From: Candidatus Aerophobota bacterium
Lineage (GTDB): Bacteria; Aerophobota; Aerophobia; Aerophobales; B3-G15
Direction of reading: 5' to 3'
NCBI GenBank assembly: GCA_014859225.1
Contig: JACUUP010000078.1
Span: forward strand, 1-7,044
DNA: 7,044 bases
Below the pieces are notes generated by a model, which was not told where the DNA came from, did no database searches, and worked only from the letters and a program-made list of their open reading frames with translations. Positions 1 through 6,606 of this stretch are shown one piece after another. Numbering within the stretch: the stretch's first letter is position 1; each line of letters begins with the position of its first letter. The translations under genes and the position numbers were made by a program.

Positions 1-50
1 CCAGTGGGCAATCGTTGAATTAGGAAGCTCCTTCCGTAAGGGAGGAGTAG

Positions 51-713
51 TTCACAGACAGTCTTCTTGCTCTCATCCTTTATGGTTCCTGGGCAAAAGG
101 CAAAGCAAGGGAAAACTCAGACATTGACCTTCTTGCAATTTTTGAAACAACTGATAAGGAGTTAATCCAAAAGATAAACAAAATATCTTCAGATATAGAG
201 ACTCGCTATGAAAAGGATGTAACCCTTCTTTCCGTGAAAGCAGATGATTTCAGAAAAGAGAAATTTCCCCTTTCCACCGCGGTAAAAAAAGAAGGTGTCA
301 TTATTTTTGGGGATATTGACCTTGAATACAACCCAGAGCCTCCCAAGATAAAATATAAGGATTTTTTTAAAAAATCTTTGGAGTTTGAAATTAACAAGGT
401 GGAAATTGCAGAAAAAATGCTTCAAGATGAGCTTTTCTCAGGAGTTTTTGCTCTTTGTTTTGTGGCTTCAAAACACCTTCTCCAGGCAGCTCTTGCTATG
501 AGAGGAGCGGGTTTTTCCAGCAAGATGAGGATACTTTTGCCGCTTGCGAGAGAGCATTTTGGCTGTGAAGCTGCATCTTCTTTTGCACGACTTTTTTCCT
601 TTTACGTGAGAGAAGAATACAGATTTCAATTTTTAGGCAAAGATGATGCCACGTTGGCTATGGAGGATGCCAGGAAGATAATTGACACGGTGAAAACACA
701 AGCTGCTCTGTGA
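51..713 (+). pseudogene. MNT-type nucleotidyltransferase fused to a HEPN-like domain, 5' end broken
   Basis: The readable frame starts after an in-frame TAG (48-50), with another TAG at 21-23, and runs to TGA at 711-713, about 220 codons. It opens with a strand leading into LYGSWAKGKARENSDIDLL (81-134). This is the GS-x-DxD signature of the minimal nucleotidyltransferase (MNT) fold, with metal-binding aspartates at codons 120 and 126 and a likely third at 216 (YEKDVTLLSV). The second half (from about 350) is all helix, and the segment with VASKHLLQAALAMRG resembles HEPN domains that partner MNTs. I see no R-x(4-6)-H RNase motif in it. No ATG, GTG or TTG lies between the last stop and the GS motif. 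GTG 234 is the first in-frame start, but it would delete the catalytic DxD, so it is not the ancestral start. A purine-rich GGAGGAG (41-47) sits where a ribosome binding site would be, yet no start codon follows it. Known MNT/HEPN pairs act as toxin-antitoxin systems in which the MNT modifies the HEPN toxin. Here the two are in one chain and probably inactive. A sequencing error near the 5' end is the main alternative. Confidence 0.62.
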
Positions 714-857
714 AAACATTAATCTAAAGAGAGGTGTATACACCGAAAAAAGACATGGAGCTTGTTTGCAAAGGACGCTCATTTTGACTTATATTCAGAA
801 ATGTTAGCATTACCTAAAAGTAATACTCAAAAAGATAAGGGTGGAAGAGTATAGTAG

Positions 858-864
858 AAGGAGG
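858..864 (+). promoter_or_regulatory. Ribosome binding site AAGGAGG selecting TTG 871
   Basis: AAGGAGG lies six bases before the TTG at 871. The GTG at 841 is in the same frame but has only AAGG directly abutting it, with no spacer. This makes TTG 871 the better start for the small protein that follows. Confidence 0.6.
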
Positions 865-870
865 AAAACT

Positions 871-1077
871 TTGATTAAAAATGCTGATACCTTGGAGCGA
901 TTTTATGATAAAATGATAAAAGAGGAAAAGCTATCCTTTAAGCAGGCTTTAGCTATTTTTGAGGCTATGTGGCAGGAAGGGGTGAGTCTTGGCGTGCTCC
1001 CCCCCAGGGACCCTTTGGAAGGAATAGATGTAGACATTAAAGTTGCAAGGATTCTCAATTGTTTGAAGAACTCTTAG
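871..1077 (+). CDS. Small uncharacterised helical protein preceding a nucleotidyltransferase
   Basis: From TTG 871 the product is 68 residues. A longer reading from GTG 841 adds ten residues that are mostly the ribosome-binding-site codons (SRRRK), so I prefer the short form. The protein is predicted to be helical throughout: ADTLERFYDKMIKEEKLSF, then KQALAIFEAMWQEGVSLGV, a proline break (LPPRDPLEG), and a last helix (VDIKVARILNCL). There is no signal peptide, membrane segment or catalytic motif. I recognise the general pattern of small ORFs that sit directly upstream of, and overlap, AbiEii/MNT-like nucleotidyltransferase genes in several uncultured bacterial groups, but I know of no assigned function. 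The last 19 bases overlap the next gene, which implies translational coupling and, by inference, a partner or antitoxin role. Its own reading frame looks intact although the partner gene is truncated. Confidence 0.62.
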   Translation: MIKNADTLERFYDKMIKEEKLSFKQALAIFEAMWQEGVSLGVLPPRDPLEGIDVDIKVARILNCLKNS

Positions 1078-1262
1078 CTAAATTGGGTATGTCTCTTGAT
1101 GAGCATAGTATACCGTACATGATTATTGGCGGGCAGGCAGTGCTTCTATATGGGGAGCCACGGCTAACCAGAGATATAGATGTAACTCTGGGAGTTGGAG
1201 TTGATGCCCTTCCACGGATTATTGGCGATTTTTTAATGGGTGCCCATGCTCGTTTTAGCTGA
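1059..1262 (+). pseudogene. Truncated AbiEii/MNT-like nucleotidyltransferase
   Basis: The frame starts at TTG 1059, with AAGG (1047-1050) eight bases upstream, and stops at 1260-1262 after 67 residues. It carries a clear nucleotidyltransferase opening: a helix, then IPYMIIGGQAVLLYGEPR (GG at residues 24-25) and LTRDIDVTLGV with metal-binding aspartates at residues 39 and 41. Family members of this type are usually about 140-200 residues and continue with a third acidic strand and a helical C-terminal part. Here the match fades after DALPRII (about residue 55). A ten-residue tail (DFLMGAHARFS) then leads to the stop, only 41 bases before the next gene, so there is no room for the missing part in another frame. 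The fragment lacks the third catalytic acid and should not fold into an active enzyme. I read it as a deletion remnant of a two-gene module with the upstream small protein. A regulated minimal form is possible but unlikely. Confidence 0.7.
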
Positions 1263-1303
1263 CTCTCTTTTTACCAGAGAGAGGAAATACTGGGGGGAAA
1301 TAA

Positions 1304-3511
1304 ATGCCCCACAAAAAACCAGTTGATGTAACTACACATAAGATTCAGGCTTTCATTAAATCCTTTATTAAGAGCACCAAAATTTTGCTTTTTTATCCAG
1401 AAACCAACCCGATGTGCAAAGTAGCGATTGATGAGTGTCTTGAGCTTCTGAGAGAACTTAAAACGGAAAATGAGATTACCATTACTGTCACTCCAAAAGC
1501 TCTCCTTGTCAAAGAGAGACCAATTGACATGAATTATCCAGGTATTGTGCAGTTTACTCAGAGGCTTTATGTGTTGGGTGTAGAAAAGTTAACCTTTCAA
1601 CAAAATGTTACCTCAAGGGAGCTAAGAAGCCTCTGTGAAATATTTGGGATGCATCCAAAGAAAATAACCCAACACAAAGGCGTTTCCAGTATCTTTAAAG
1701 AAAAAGGCATTGAGCACATCCAGCTTGTAGAATCCCGGGTTCCCGAGATAGTGGAAATAAAGGACGCGGAAAAATTTTTGGCTGACGTAATCATGAGAAC
1801 AAAAAGGCAAATGCAGCATTCCCTTGACCAGCGGCAGGTTATGGAAAAATCAATTTTTTTGAGGCCACGAGTTGTTATTAAAGTAGATGCTGACCTTGAT
1901 TTATCCTCCCTATCCGGGGATGAAATGGAAGAGCTAATAAGTGACTATGAGCAACTGGGCCAGGTTATACGCGAAATACAGAAAAAAGAGACCGAGAGAT
2001 GGGCACATTTTTTTGGACAGAAGTTAAGGGAGATGCAGCAATTTCTTCAAATAACAGAGGGGAGACCAAAAAGCCAGGTTTGGGACAGAATTGCTCATTC
2101 AATCATAGGGATGGATCCTCAAATCAAAGAAGACCTGGTTGGAAGCTGTTTAATCCCCGCTTTGCTGGGGGGACGGGAGGAAGGAGAGATTTTGCGTTTT
2201 TTTCCAGATGCTGCTCTGGCACACTCCCTTGCTCTTTTATGTGAGTCAGGAATTTTTTTGCCCAGGGCTTTCGCCCAGACAATAGAGAATCTGCATCTAC
2301 CAGAGAGGCGAGAATCTATTCTTATACCCATATTGGGGAGTAAATTGCAGAAAAACGGACACAGGATAGATAACATTCCTGCGTTGCAGGAACGCAAAAA
2401 TACTGTTGAAAAAGAAGTTATGGAGAGACAGAAACTGCGTATCAGTGAAAATGAGCTTTCTTCTGGTATTAACCTAAATTATTTTCAAAACTTAGACATA
2501 ATTTTAGACAACAGGGAAAAAGAGGCGCTTAAACAGCTTGCATCTAAAATGGCTGATGTTGATTTAGTTGCAAGTGAGCTGCGCTGTCTTGTTAACCTGA
2601 TTTCCTTGGAAGAAGATTTAGAGACCTGCCGAAGTTTTGTTGAGAGAGTTTCAAATTTGCTTACTCAGCTTATTAACAGCGAGCACTGGGAGGAACTAAC
2701 TTTTTGGTTAACCAAACTAAGAGTGTTAAATGGCATTGCATGGGAAAAAAAGTTTTTAGCCTCCACTCTGATTGAAGATATGCTTTCCTCCCTTGCCTCA
2801 GGCGGTATTGTCCAGCGTTTGGTTGATATGTATCATCAGGAAAAAGATGATAGACGAGGAGAAAAGTACCTGTCTGTTCTGGGTGCTTTAGGTGATTTTG
2901 TCATCCCTGTATTTATCCAGCTCCTGGATAGCGAAGAACATCGCTCAGTCAGGAGAACAATGATGAACATCATGGTTAAGCTTGCTCCTTCATACGATAT
3001 TAACAGATTCGCTTCGTACATGAATCAGCGCCATTGGTACGTAGTTCGCAACATTGTATGGTTGCTCGGCCAGCTGGGACCAGGTAACGAAAATATCATT
3101 GCAAGGGCCCTCAGCTACGGACACCATAAGGTAAAAAAAGAAGCCATTCGTTCCTTGGCTTCCATCGGTAGTCAAGTAGCGATTGAACAGATTATTTTCC
3201 TGCTGGGGTCTGAGGACCATATGATTAGTAGAACGGCTGCTGAGCACCTGTTATATCTACCCGGGAAGGTTTTAGAACCTCATTTAATCAAACTGCTTTC
3301 CAGATCTGATTTTCTTCAAAAAGATGTCTTTATTACACTCCAATTAGTAGAGATTGCGGGAAAGATACAGGGAAAAGAGCTACTAGAATTGCTTCATCGC
3401 CTGAGCTGGTTGCGGTTTTTTTTCTGGAACTGGAAACTTCTGCGTATCGGTCTGAAAGCCTACAGGACTTTAAAAAAAATTCCTGAAGAGAGAAAAAATG
3501 GAAAAATTTGA
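1304..3511 (+). CDS. Large HEAT-repeat protein with an N-terminal domain shared with the downstream HD-GYP protein
   Basis: 735 residues, apparently cytoplasmic, with no signal peptide. ATG 1304 follows a G-run (1292-1297) at ribosome-binding distance. Residues about 14-142 form a domain with the pattern LLFYPETNPM, a helix, EITITVTPKALLV, a helix, LGVEKLTFQQNVTSREL and KGIEHIQL. This matches, block by block, the N-terminus of the next gene's product. Residues about 150-250 are charged and partly coiled-coil-like (AEKFLADVIMRTKRQMQ and DEMEELISDYEQLGQ). Residues about 260-500 are helical and unassigned. Residues about 500-725 are HEAT-like helix pairs, with YLSVLGALGDFVIPVFIQLL, VVRNIVWLLGQLG and AIRSLASIGSQVAIEQIIFLL as the clearest repeats. 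The end (WLRFFFWNWKLLRIGL, 702-717) is strikingly aromatic and probably a degenerate last repeat. HEAT arrays bind proteins, so a scaffold or adaptor role is inferred; no catalytic motif is seen. The stop overlaps the next start, so the two are co-translated. Confidence 0.82.
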   Translation: MPHKKPVDVTTHKIQAFIKSFIKSTKILLFYPETNPMCKVAIDECLELLRELKTENEITITVTPKALLVKERPIDMNYPGIVQFTQRLYVLGVEKLTFQQNVTSRELRSLCEIFGMHPKKITQHKGVSSIFKEKGIEHIQLVESRVPEIVEIKDAEKFLADVIMRTKRQMQHSLDQRQVMEKSIFLRPRVVIKVDADLDLSSLSGDEMEELISDYEQLGQVIREIQKKETERWAHFFGQKLREMQQFLQITEGRPKSQVWDRIAHSIIGMDPQIKEDLVGSCLIPALLGGREEGEILRFFPDAALAHSLALLCESGIFLPRAFAQTIENLHLPERRESILIPILGSKLQKNGHRIDNIPALQERKNTVEKEVMERQKLRISENELSSGINLNYFQNLDIILDNREKEALKQLASKMADVDLVASELRCLVNLISLEEDLETCRSFVERVSNLLTQLINSEHWEELTFWLTKLRVLNGIAWEKKFLASTLIEDMLSSLASGGIVQRLVDMYHQEKDDRRGEKYLSVLGALGDFVIPVFIQLLDSEEHRSVRRTMMNIMVKLAPSYDINRFASYMNQRHWYVVRNIVWLLGQLGPGNENIIARALSYGHHKVKKEAIRSLASIGSQVAIEQIIFLLGSEDHMISRTAAEHLLYLPGKVLEPHLIKLLSRSDFLQKDVFITLQLVEIAGKIQGKELLELLHRLSWLRFFFWNWKLLRIGLKAYRTLKKIPEERKNGKI

Positions 3512-4883
3512 ATTGCTCAGGGCTCTCATCAAGGCAAAAAATGCTCTTTCTCTATTTCCTGAGGGGCATCCCATGATTCAAGAGAAAGTCAGGGAACTTC
3601 TGGAAAACATTGAAGATATAAGGAAAGAAGAAAACCAGACAGAGATAACCATCATCGGTGAGGAACTTTTCATCAATGGTCATTCTCTACGCCAGGAAAG
3701 TCTTGATTTTGCCAGCTTTATAAGAGAAATTGTTAAAGCGGGAATTAATAGAATCGCTTTCCAACCAGGTATCACATCAGCAGAGTTGATTCTATTGTTA
3801 AACTTCCTTAATGAACGCCAGCATAAGGTTTCTTCCTTTAGGTCGCTTAAACAAGAGCTTCAGGCAAGAGGAATAACCCACATCCTGTTAAACAAAATGC
3901 TACCTGTTAAAACTCTAAAGGATAAAAACAGCTCTGAAGCTCAACCTGGAGAATCACCAAGCGAATATGAAGAGTCTGTTTCTAAAATGGAGGACATTTT
4001 TGAGGCGGTTCTTAAAGGAGCTTCCTTCTCCCCTGAAAGTGTCCATTCCATCGTCCACAGACTCATAGAAAGAACAATAAAGGATGAATCTACCCTGAGA
4101 GGTTTGTTCAACATAAAGACATACGATGACTACACTTTCCACCATTCAGTTAATGTGGCTCTTTTGGGTCTACTTATGGGCAAACGGTTAGGAATTAATG
4201 GAGAGCTATTGAGTTTACTGGGCGAGGCAGCTCTTTTGCACGATATTGGTAAGATAATGATACCAGAGCAAATTATTACTAAACCCGACTCTCTAAATCC
4301 AACAGAATGGGAGATAATATCCCGTCATCCTGTTCTGGGTGCAGAAATACTTTCCTCCATTCCGGGGGTTAGTCCTATCACACCTCGTGTTGCCCTGGAA
4401 CATCATATTCGCTGTGATGGCAGTGGCTATCCCTCTTTGAAGGTAAGGAGAAATGATAACCACTTCACTCAAATTGTCAGTATTTGTGACTTCTACGATG
4501 CTCTCACCACCATCCGCCCCTATCGCACGCCAATGTTTCCTCATCAGGCTATCCTGTTAATGCTACATAGAGGTAAAAATTACTTCAATATGATTCTGGT
4601 CAAATTATTTATCAGTGTGGTGGGTTTTTTCCCCGTTGGAACTGTGGTACGGACAAACCGGCGCGAGGTGGGTATGGTAACAGAGGCCAACCCAGATGAA
4701 CCATTGCATCCGGTAATCAAAATATTGGAAGATGAGCAAGGTAGAAAGCCATCCCGGGAACCTCTTGTAGATACATCTGAAAAAAATCCTGTGGAGGGTT
4801 GTTACTTACGTAACATATCTATGGTCTTTAACCGACAAGCTCCTCTCCTGAAATACTGGCTTAGCCTGAAAGACATAGATTGA
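3498..4883 (+). CDS. HD-GYP domain phosphodiesterase with a non-receiver N-terminal domain
   Basis: 461 residues. ATG 3498 lies inside the preceding gene (14-base overlap), with GAAGAGAG (3485-3492) as a likely ribosome binding site, so translation is probably coupled. Residues about 7-131 are the domain shared with the HEAT protein (LFPEGHPM, EITIIGEELFING, AGINRIAFQPGITSAEL, ARGITHILL). Residues 132-165 are a polar linker. Residues about 195-375 are an HD-GYP domain: H216 in HHSVNV, H248-D249 and K252 in LLHDIGKIMIP, H277 in RHPVLGAEIL, H302-H303 with D307 and GYP 310-312 in HHIRCDGSGYP, and D331 in CDFYDALTTIRPYR. All the usual metal ligands I can place are present, so activity is expected. 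HD-GYP proteins hydrolyse cyclic di-GMP to pGpG or GMP, lowering the signal. The usual glutamate after HH is isoleucine here (HHI). A C-terminal part (about 376-461, FPVGTVVRTNRREVGMV onward) is the accessory tail common in this family. There is no receiver, PAS or membrane sensor, so input must come through the N-terminal domain or the HEAT partner. Confidence 0.9.
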   Translation: MEKFELLRALIKAKNALSLFPEGHPMIQEKVRELLENIEDIRKEENQTEITIIGEELFINGHSLRQESLDFASFIREIVKAGINRIAFQPGITSAELILLLNFLNERQHKVSSFRSLKQELQARGITHILLNKMLPVKTLKDKNSSEAQPGESPSEYEESVSKMEDIFEAVLKGASFSPESVHSIVHRLIERTIKDESTLRGLFNIKTYDDYTFHHSVNVALLGLLMGKRLGINGELLSLLGEAALLHDIGKIMIPEQIITKPDSLNPTEWEIISRHPVLGAEILSSIPGVSPITPRVALEHHIRCDGSGYPSLKVRRNDNHFTQIVSICDFYDALTTIRPYRTPMFPHQAILLMLHRGKNYFNMILVKLFISVVGFFPVGTVVRTNRREVGMVTEANPDEPLHPVIKILEDEQGRKPSREPLVDTSEKNPVEGCYLRNISMVFNRQAPLLKYWLSLKDID

Positions 4884-5025
4884 GCTCTGGCTGAAATATT
4901 GTGGAAAAGTTTTATTGGGGAAAAATCACCATGTTCCTCTTCCACCCCACCAAATCTTCCTACCCTAAATTCCTTGAGCCAATAGATGTAGAGATAAAAC
5001 AGAAAAAATAAAAAGTTGTGCTATC

Positions 5026-5058
5026 TTGACAATTAGCCCATTATGAAGATGATATATG
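5026..5058 (+). promoter_or_regulatory. Possible promoter for the transporter gene
   Basis: A perfect TTGACA (5026-5031) stands in the 229-base gap before the transporter gene. The -10 is poor: GATGAT (5048-5053) at 16 bases matches four of six, and TATATG (5053-5058) is too far away. The gap and the unrelated functions on either side make an independent promoter likely here, but these exact boxes are uncertain. I see no clear terminator after the HD-GYP gene in the same gap. Confidence 0.28.
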
Positions 5059-5112
5059 AAATTTTGCTTTTTCCGATGCTATTAAAGTTAGCTTATGAGA
5101 AAGGATTAATTA

Positions 5113-6327
5113 ATGTTTCTCGACCACCGTCTTCCATCCTGGATTCGTGCTAACTACTACTACGATTCTTTAGGGGGACTTTTTTATGGAGCCTTTTATG
5201 GGTTGGCAATTTCCTTTTTCCCTTATGTAGCTAGGAAAATAGGAGCAGAAGATTTCTCACTGGCTCTTCTTACTGCCTCTACTTTCATTGGAGCCTTGCT
5301 CGCCGCATATTGGGGTCATCGCTCATCTAAGCTCACGCGAAAGGTTTCTTTTATTGTCAAAATAAAAGTAGCCGCAAGAATTTTTCTTGCTGTACTAATT
5401 GGTATAAGTTCTCTACCAGCTTTCTATATAACAGTTATTTTAATTTACTGGATTATAGAGTTCATCGCTGACCCTGCCTATGCTCAAACTATGAAGGAGA
5501 TTTATCCTGGGGCTCATCGGGGGAGGGCTTTAGGTTATGTGAGAACCGAGATGGCTTTAGTTGCCATAGTTTTTACCTATCTGGGTGGTGTCCTTCTGGA
5601 TATCACGAGTTACAGAATTATTTTTCCCCTCGGGGCAGGACTGGGAATTCTTTCTTCACTGAGTTTCAGGAAAATAAAGGAGGATTTTTCTAATAAGAAA
5701 AAAGTGGGAGCAGCTGCTCCTTCCTCATCTTTTTTTCGCACGATAAAGCTACCCCTTCGCGATAAAAGATTTCTTCTCTATACATCTATCTCCTTTCTCG
5801 GAGGTGCAGGAAGTTTATTGGTTCTTCCTCTTTACCCTATATATCTTGTAAGCTACCTTAATTTTTCTAACTACTCTATTGGCAAATTGGGGGCTTTGTT
5901 TTCACTGATGTGGATGTTTTCCTATATATTCTGGGGAGAAATTCTTGCTGGAAAGAAACCCACTTATGTGCTTGCCTTTGTATACATATTAGCTTCATTG
6001 GTTCCTTTGTTTTACTATATTGAAAGAAACATCTGGTTTCTTGCTGTGGCAAGTTCTCTTTCAGGTTTTACCTCTGGTGGCTTGGACCTTGGTAGAATAA
6101 CTTACATCACCCGTAATTACTCCATCCAGAAGCTCCCATTTTACTCAGGAGCCGATACCTCATTTATGGGGATAAGAGGAATAATTTTTCCTTTTATGGG
6201 AATAGGTCTTATGCGTCTTTGGGGAATAAAAACGGCTTTCCTTTTTGCTTTCTTGTTCATGTTGGTTAGTGGTGTTTTAACCTGGTACCTCAAGAATAAG
6301 CTGGAAGGAAGTGAGGAAGAAAATTGA
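5113..6327 (+). CDS. Major facilitator superfamily transporter, substrate unknown
   Basis: 404 residues, the usual size for a 12-helix MFS carrier in the inner membrane. AAGGA (5101-5105) lies seven bases before ATG 5113. Hydrophobic helices fall in two groups, about residues 17-183 and 217-394, joined by a polar central loop (186-216, FRKIKEDFSNKKK). The loop after the second helix (YWGHRSSKLTRK, 66-77) sits where MFS motif A belongs and keeps its glycine and basic end, though not the usual aspartate. PAYAQTMKEIYPGAHRGRALG (121-141, between helices 4 and 5) is a segment with a conserved look in one MFS subgroup with arginine-glycine after a YP turn. An acidic-aromatic stretch DHRLPSWIRANYYYD precedes helix 1. 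The C-terminus is short and acidic (EGSEEEN). The gene is flanked by gaps of 229 and 279 bases and so is probably monocistronic. Nothing nearby names a substrate; drug or metabolite export is the usual guess for such proteins and is not supported here. Confidence 0.85.
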   Translation: MFLDHRLPSWIRANYYYDSLGGLFYGAFYGLAISFFPYVARKIGAEDFSLALLTASTFIGALLAAYWGHRSSKLTRKVSFIVKIKVAARIFLAVLIGISSLPAFYITVILIYWIIEFIADPAYAQTMKEIYPGAHRGRALGYVRTEMALVAIVFTYLGGVLLDITSYRIIFPLGAGLGILSSLSFRKIKEDFSNKKKVGAAAPSSSFFRTIKLPLRDKRFLLYTSISFLGGAGSLLVLPLYPIYLVSYLNFSNYSIGKLGALFSLMWMFSYIFWGEILAGKKPTYVLAFVYILASLVPLFYYIERNIWFLAVASSLSGFTSGGLDLGRITYITRNYSIQKLPFYSGADTSFMGIRGIIFPFMGIGLMRLWGIKTAFLFAFLFMLVSGVLTWYLKNKLEGSEEEN

Positions 6328-6392
6328 TATAGCAAAAGAAAAAATAATTGTGGTTTGAAGATAAAAAGTATGGTTGAAAAATGAAGGAGCTC

Positions 6393-6474
6393 TGGATACC
6401 TGCTGGAGTTTATCCCTTTGGATACCTGCTTTCGCAGGTATGACAAAAGGGACAGGTTATGACAAAAGGGACAG
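6393..6474. repeat. REP-like intergenic repeat cluster
   Basis: Three nested elements lie together. TGGATACCTGCT occurs twice (6393-6404 and 6419-6430). The second copy continues into a perfect 8-base hairpin, ATACCTGC-TTTC-GCAGGTAT (6422-6441). This is followed by two copies of TATGACAAAAGGGACAG (6439-6455 and 6458-6474), period 19. Hairpins of the form GGATxCCTGC-loop-GCAGGxATGAC are a familiar dispersed bacterial repeat. The hairpin has no T-tract after it on either strand, so it is not a standard intrinsic terminator, though it could stabilise the 3' end of the transporter mRNA. A minus-strand reading frame through it gives a SYLRKQVSKG-type peptide that I regard as spurious. Confidence 0.75.
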
Positions 6475-6536
6475 AAATGATGGCAACGACCCAACCAACC
6501 ATCCTCAGCTACATTTTATGTGATTTGACACGTTAT

Positions 6537-6565
6537 TTGACAGTTGTTCTTTCTCTTTTTATAAT
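6537..6565 (+). promoter_or_regulatory. Consensus sigma-70 promoter of prs
   Basis: TTGACA (6537-6542), a 17-base spacer, and TATAAT (6560-6565) match the vegetative sigma factor consensus at all twelve positions. Transcription should start near 6572, leaving a leader of about 35 bases before the prs start. A second ATTTGACA (6523-6530) lies exactly 12 bases upstream of the one containing the -35 box (6535-6542) but has no matching -10, so it may be an upstream duplicate or a binding site. Confidence 0.85.
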
Positions 6566-6595
6566 AGTTTGTTCACCATTGAAGAAGTAAATGGC

Positions 6596-6601
6596 AGGAG
6601 G
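6596..6601 (+). promoter_or_regulatory. Ribosome binding site of prs
   Basis: AGGAGG sits five bases before ATG 6607, a strong match to the anti-Shine-Dalgarno sequence. It fixes the prs start and rules out the out-of-frame ATG at 6591, which has no comparable site. Confidence 0.8.
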
Positions 6602-6606
6602 AGTAG

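Noticed and set aside
733-744. Perfect 12-base palindrome GGTGTATACACC
   Set aside because: A 6+6 palindrome is expected about once or twice by chance in a window this size, and no promoter can be placed on it.
784-810. TTGACT with TAGCAT as a promoter for the small protein
   Set aside because: The spacing is only 15 bases and the -10 is a poor match.
723-854. Open stretch in the frame of the MNT-HEPN gene, with a protein-like run AKDAHFDLYSEMLALPKSN
   Set aside because: No plausible start with a ribosome binding site, only 43 codons, and no family recognised; it could be a decayed remnant but this cannot be supported.
1263-1283. CTCTCT...AGAGAG inverted repeat between the nucleotidyltransferase remnant and the HEAT gene
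   Set aside because: Short, low-complexity stem with no T-tract, so not a credible terminator; the purine half may just be a ribosome-binding region.
4931-5011. A 26-codon frame beginning MFLFHPTKSS in the gap before the transporter gene
   Set aside because: It has no good ribosome binding site, no recognisable family, and a length easily reached by chance.
6422-6441. Hairpin as the transporter gene's rho-independent terminator
   Set aside because: No run of T follows the stem on either strand.
6141-6494. 117-codon minus-strand frame over the end of the transporter and the repeat cluster
   Set aside because: It is antisense to a clear membrane protein, and its SYLRKQVSKG portion comes from the REP-like hairpin, a common source of spurious proteins.
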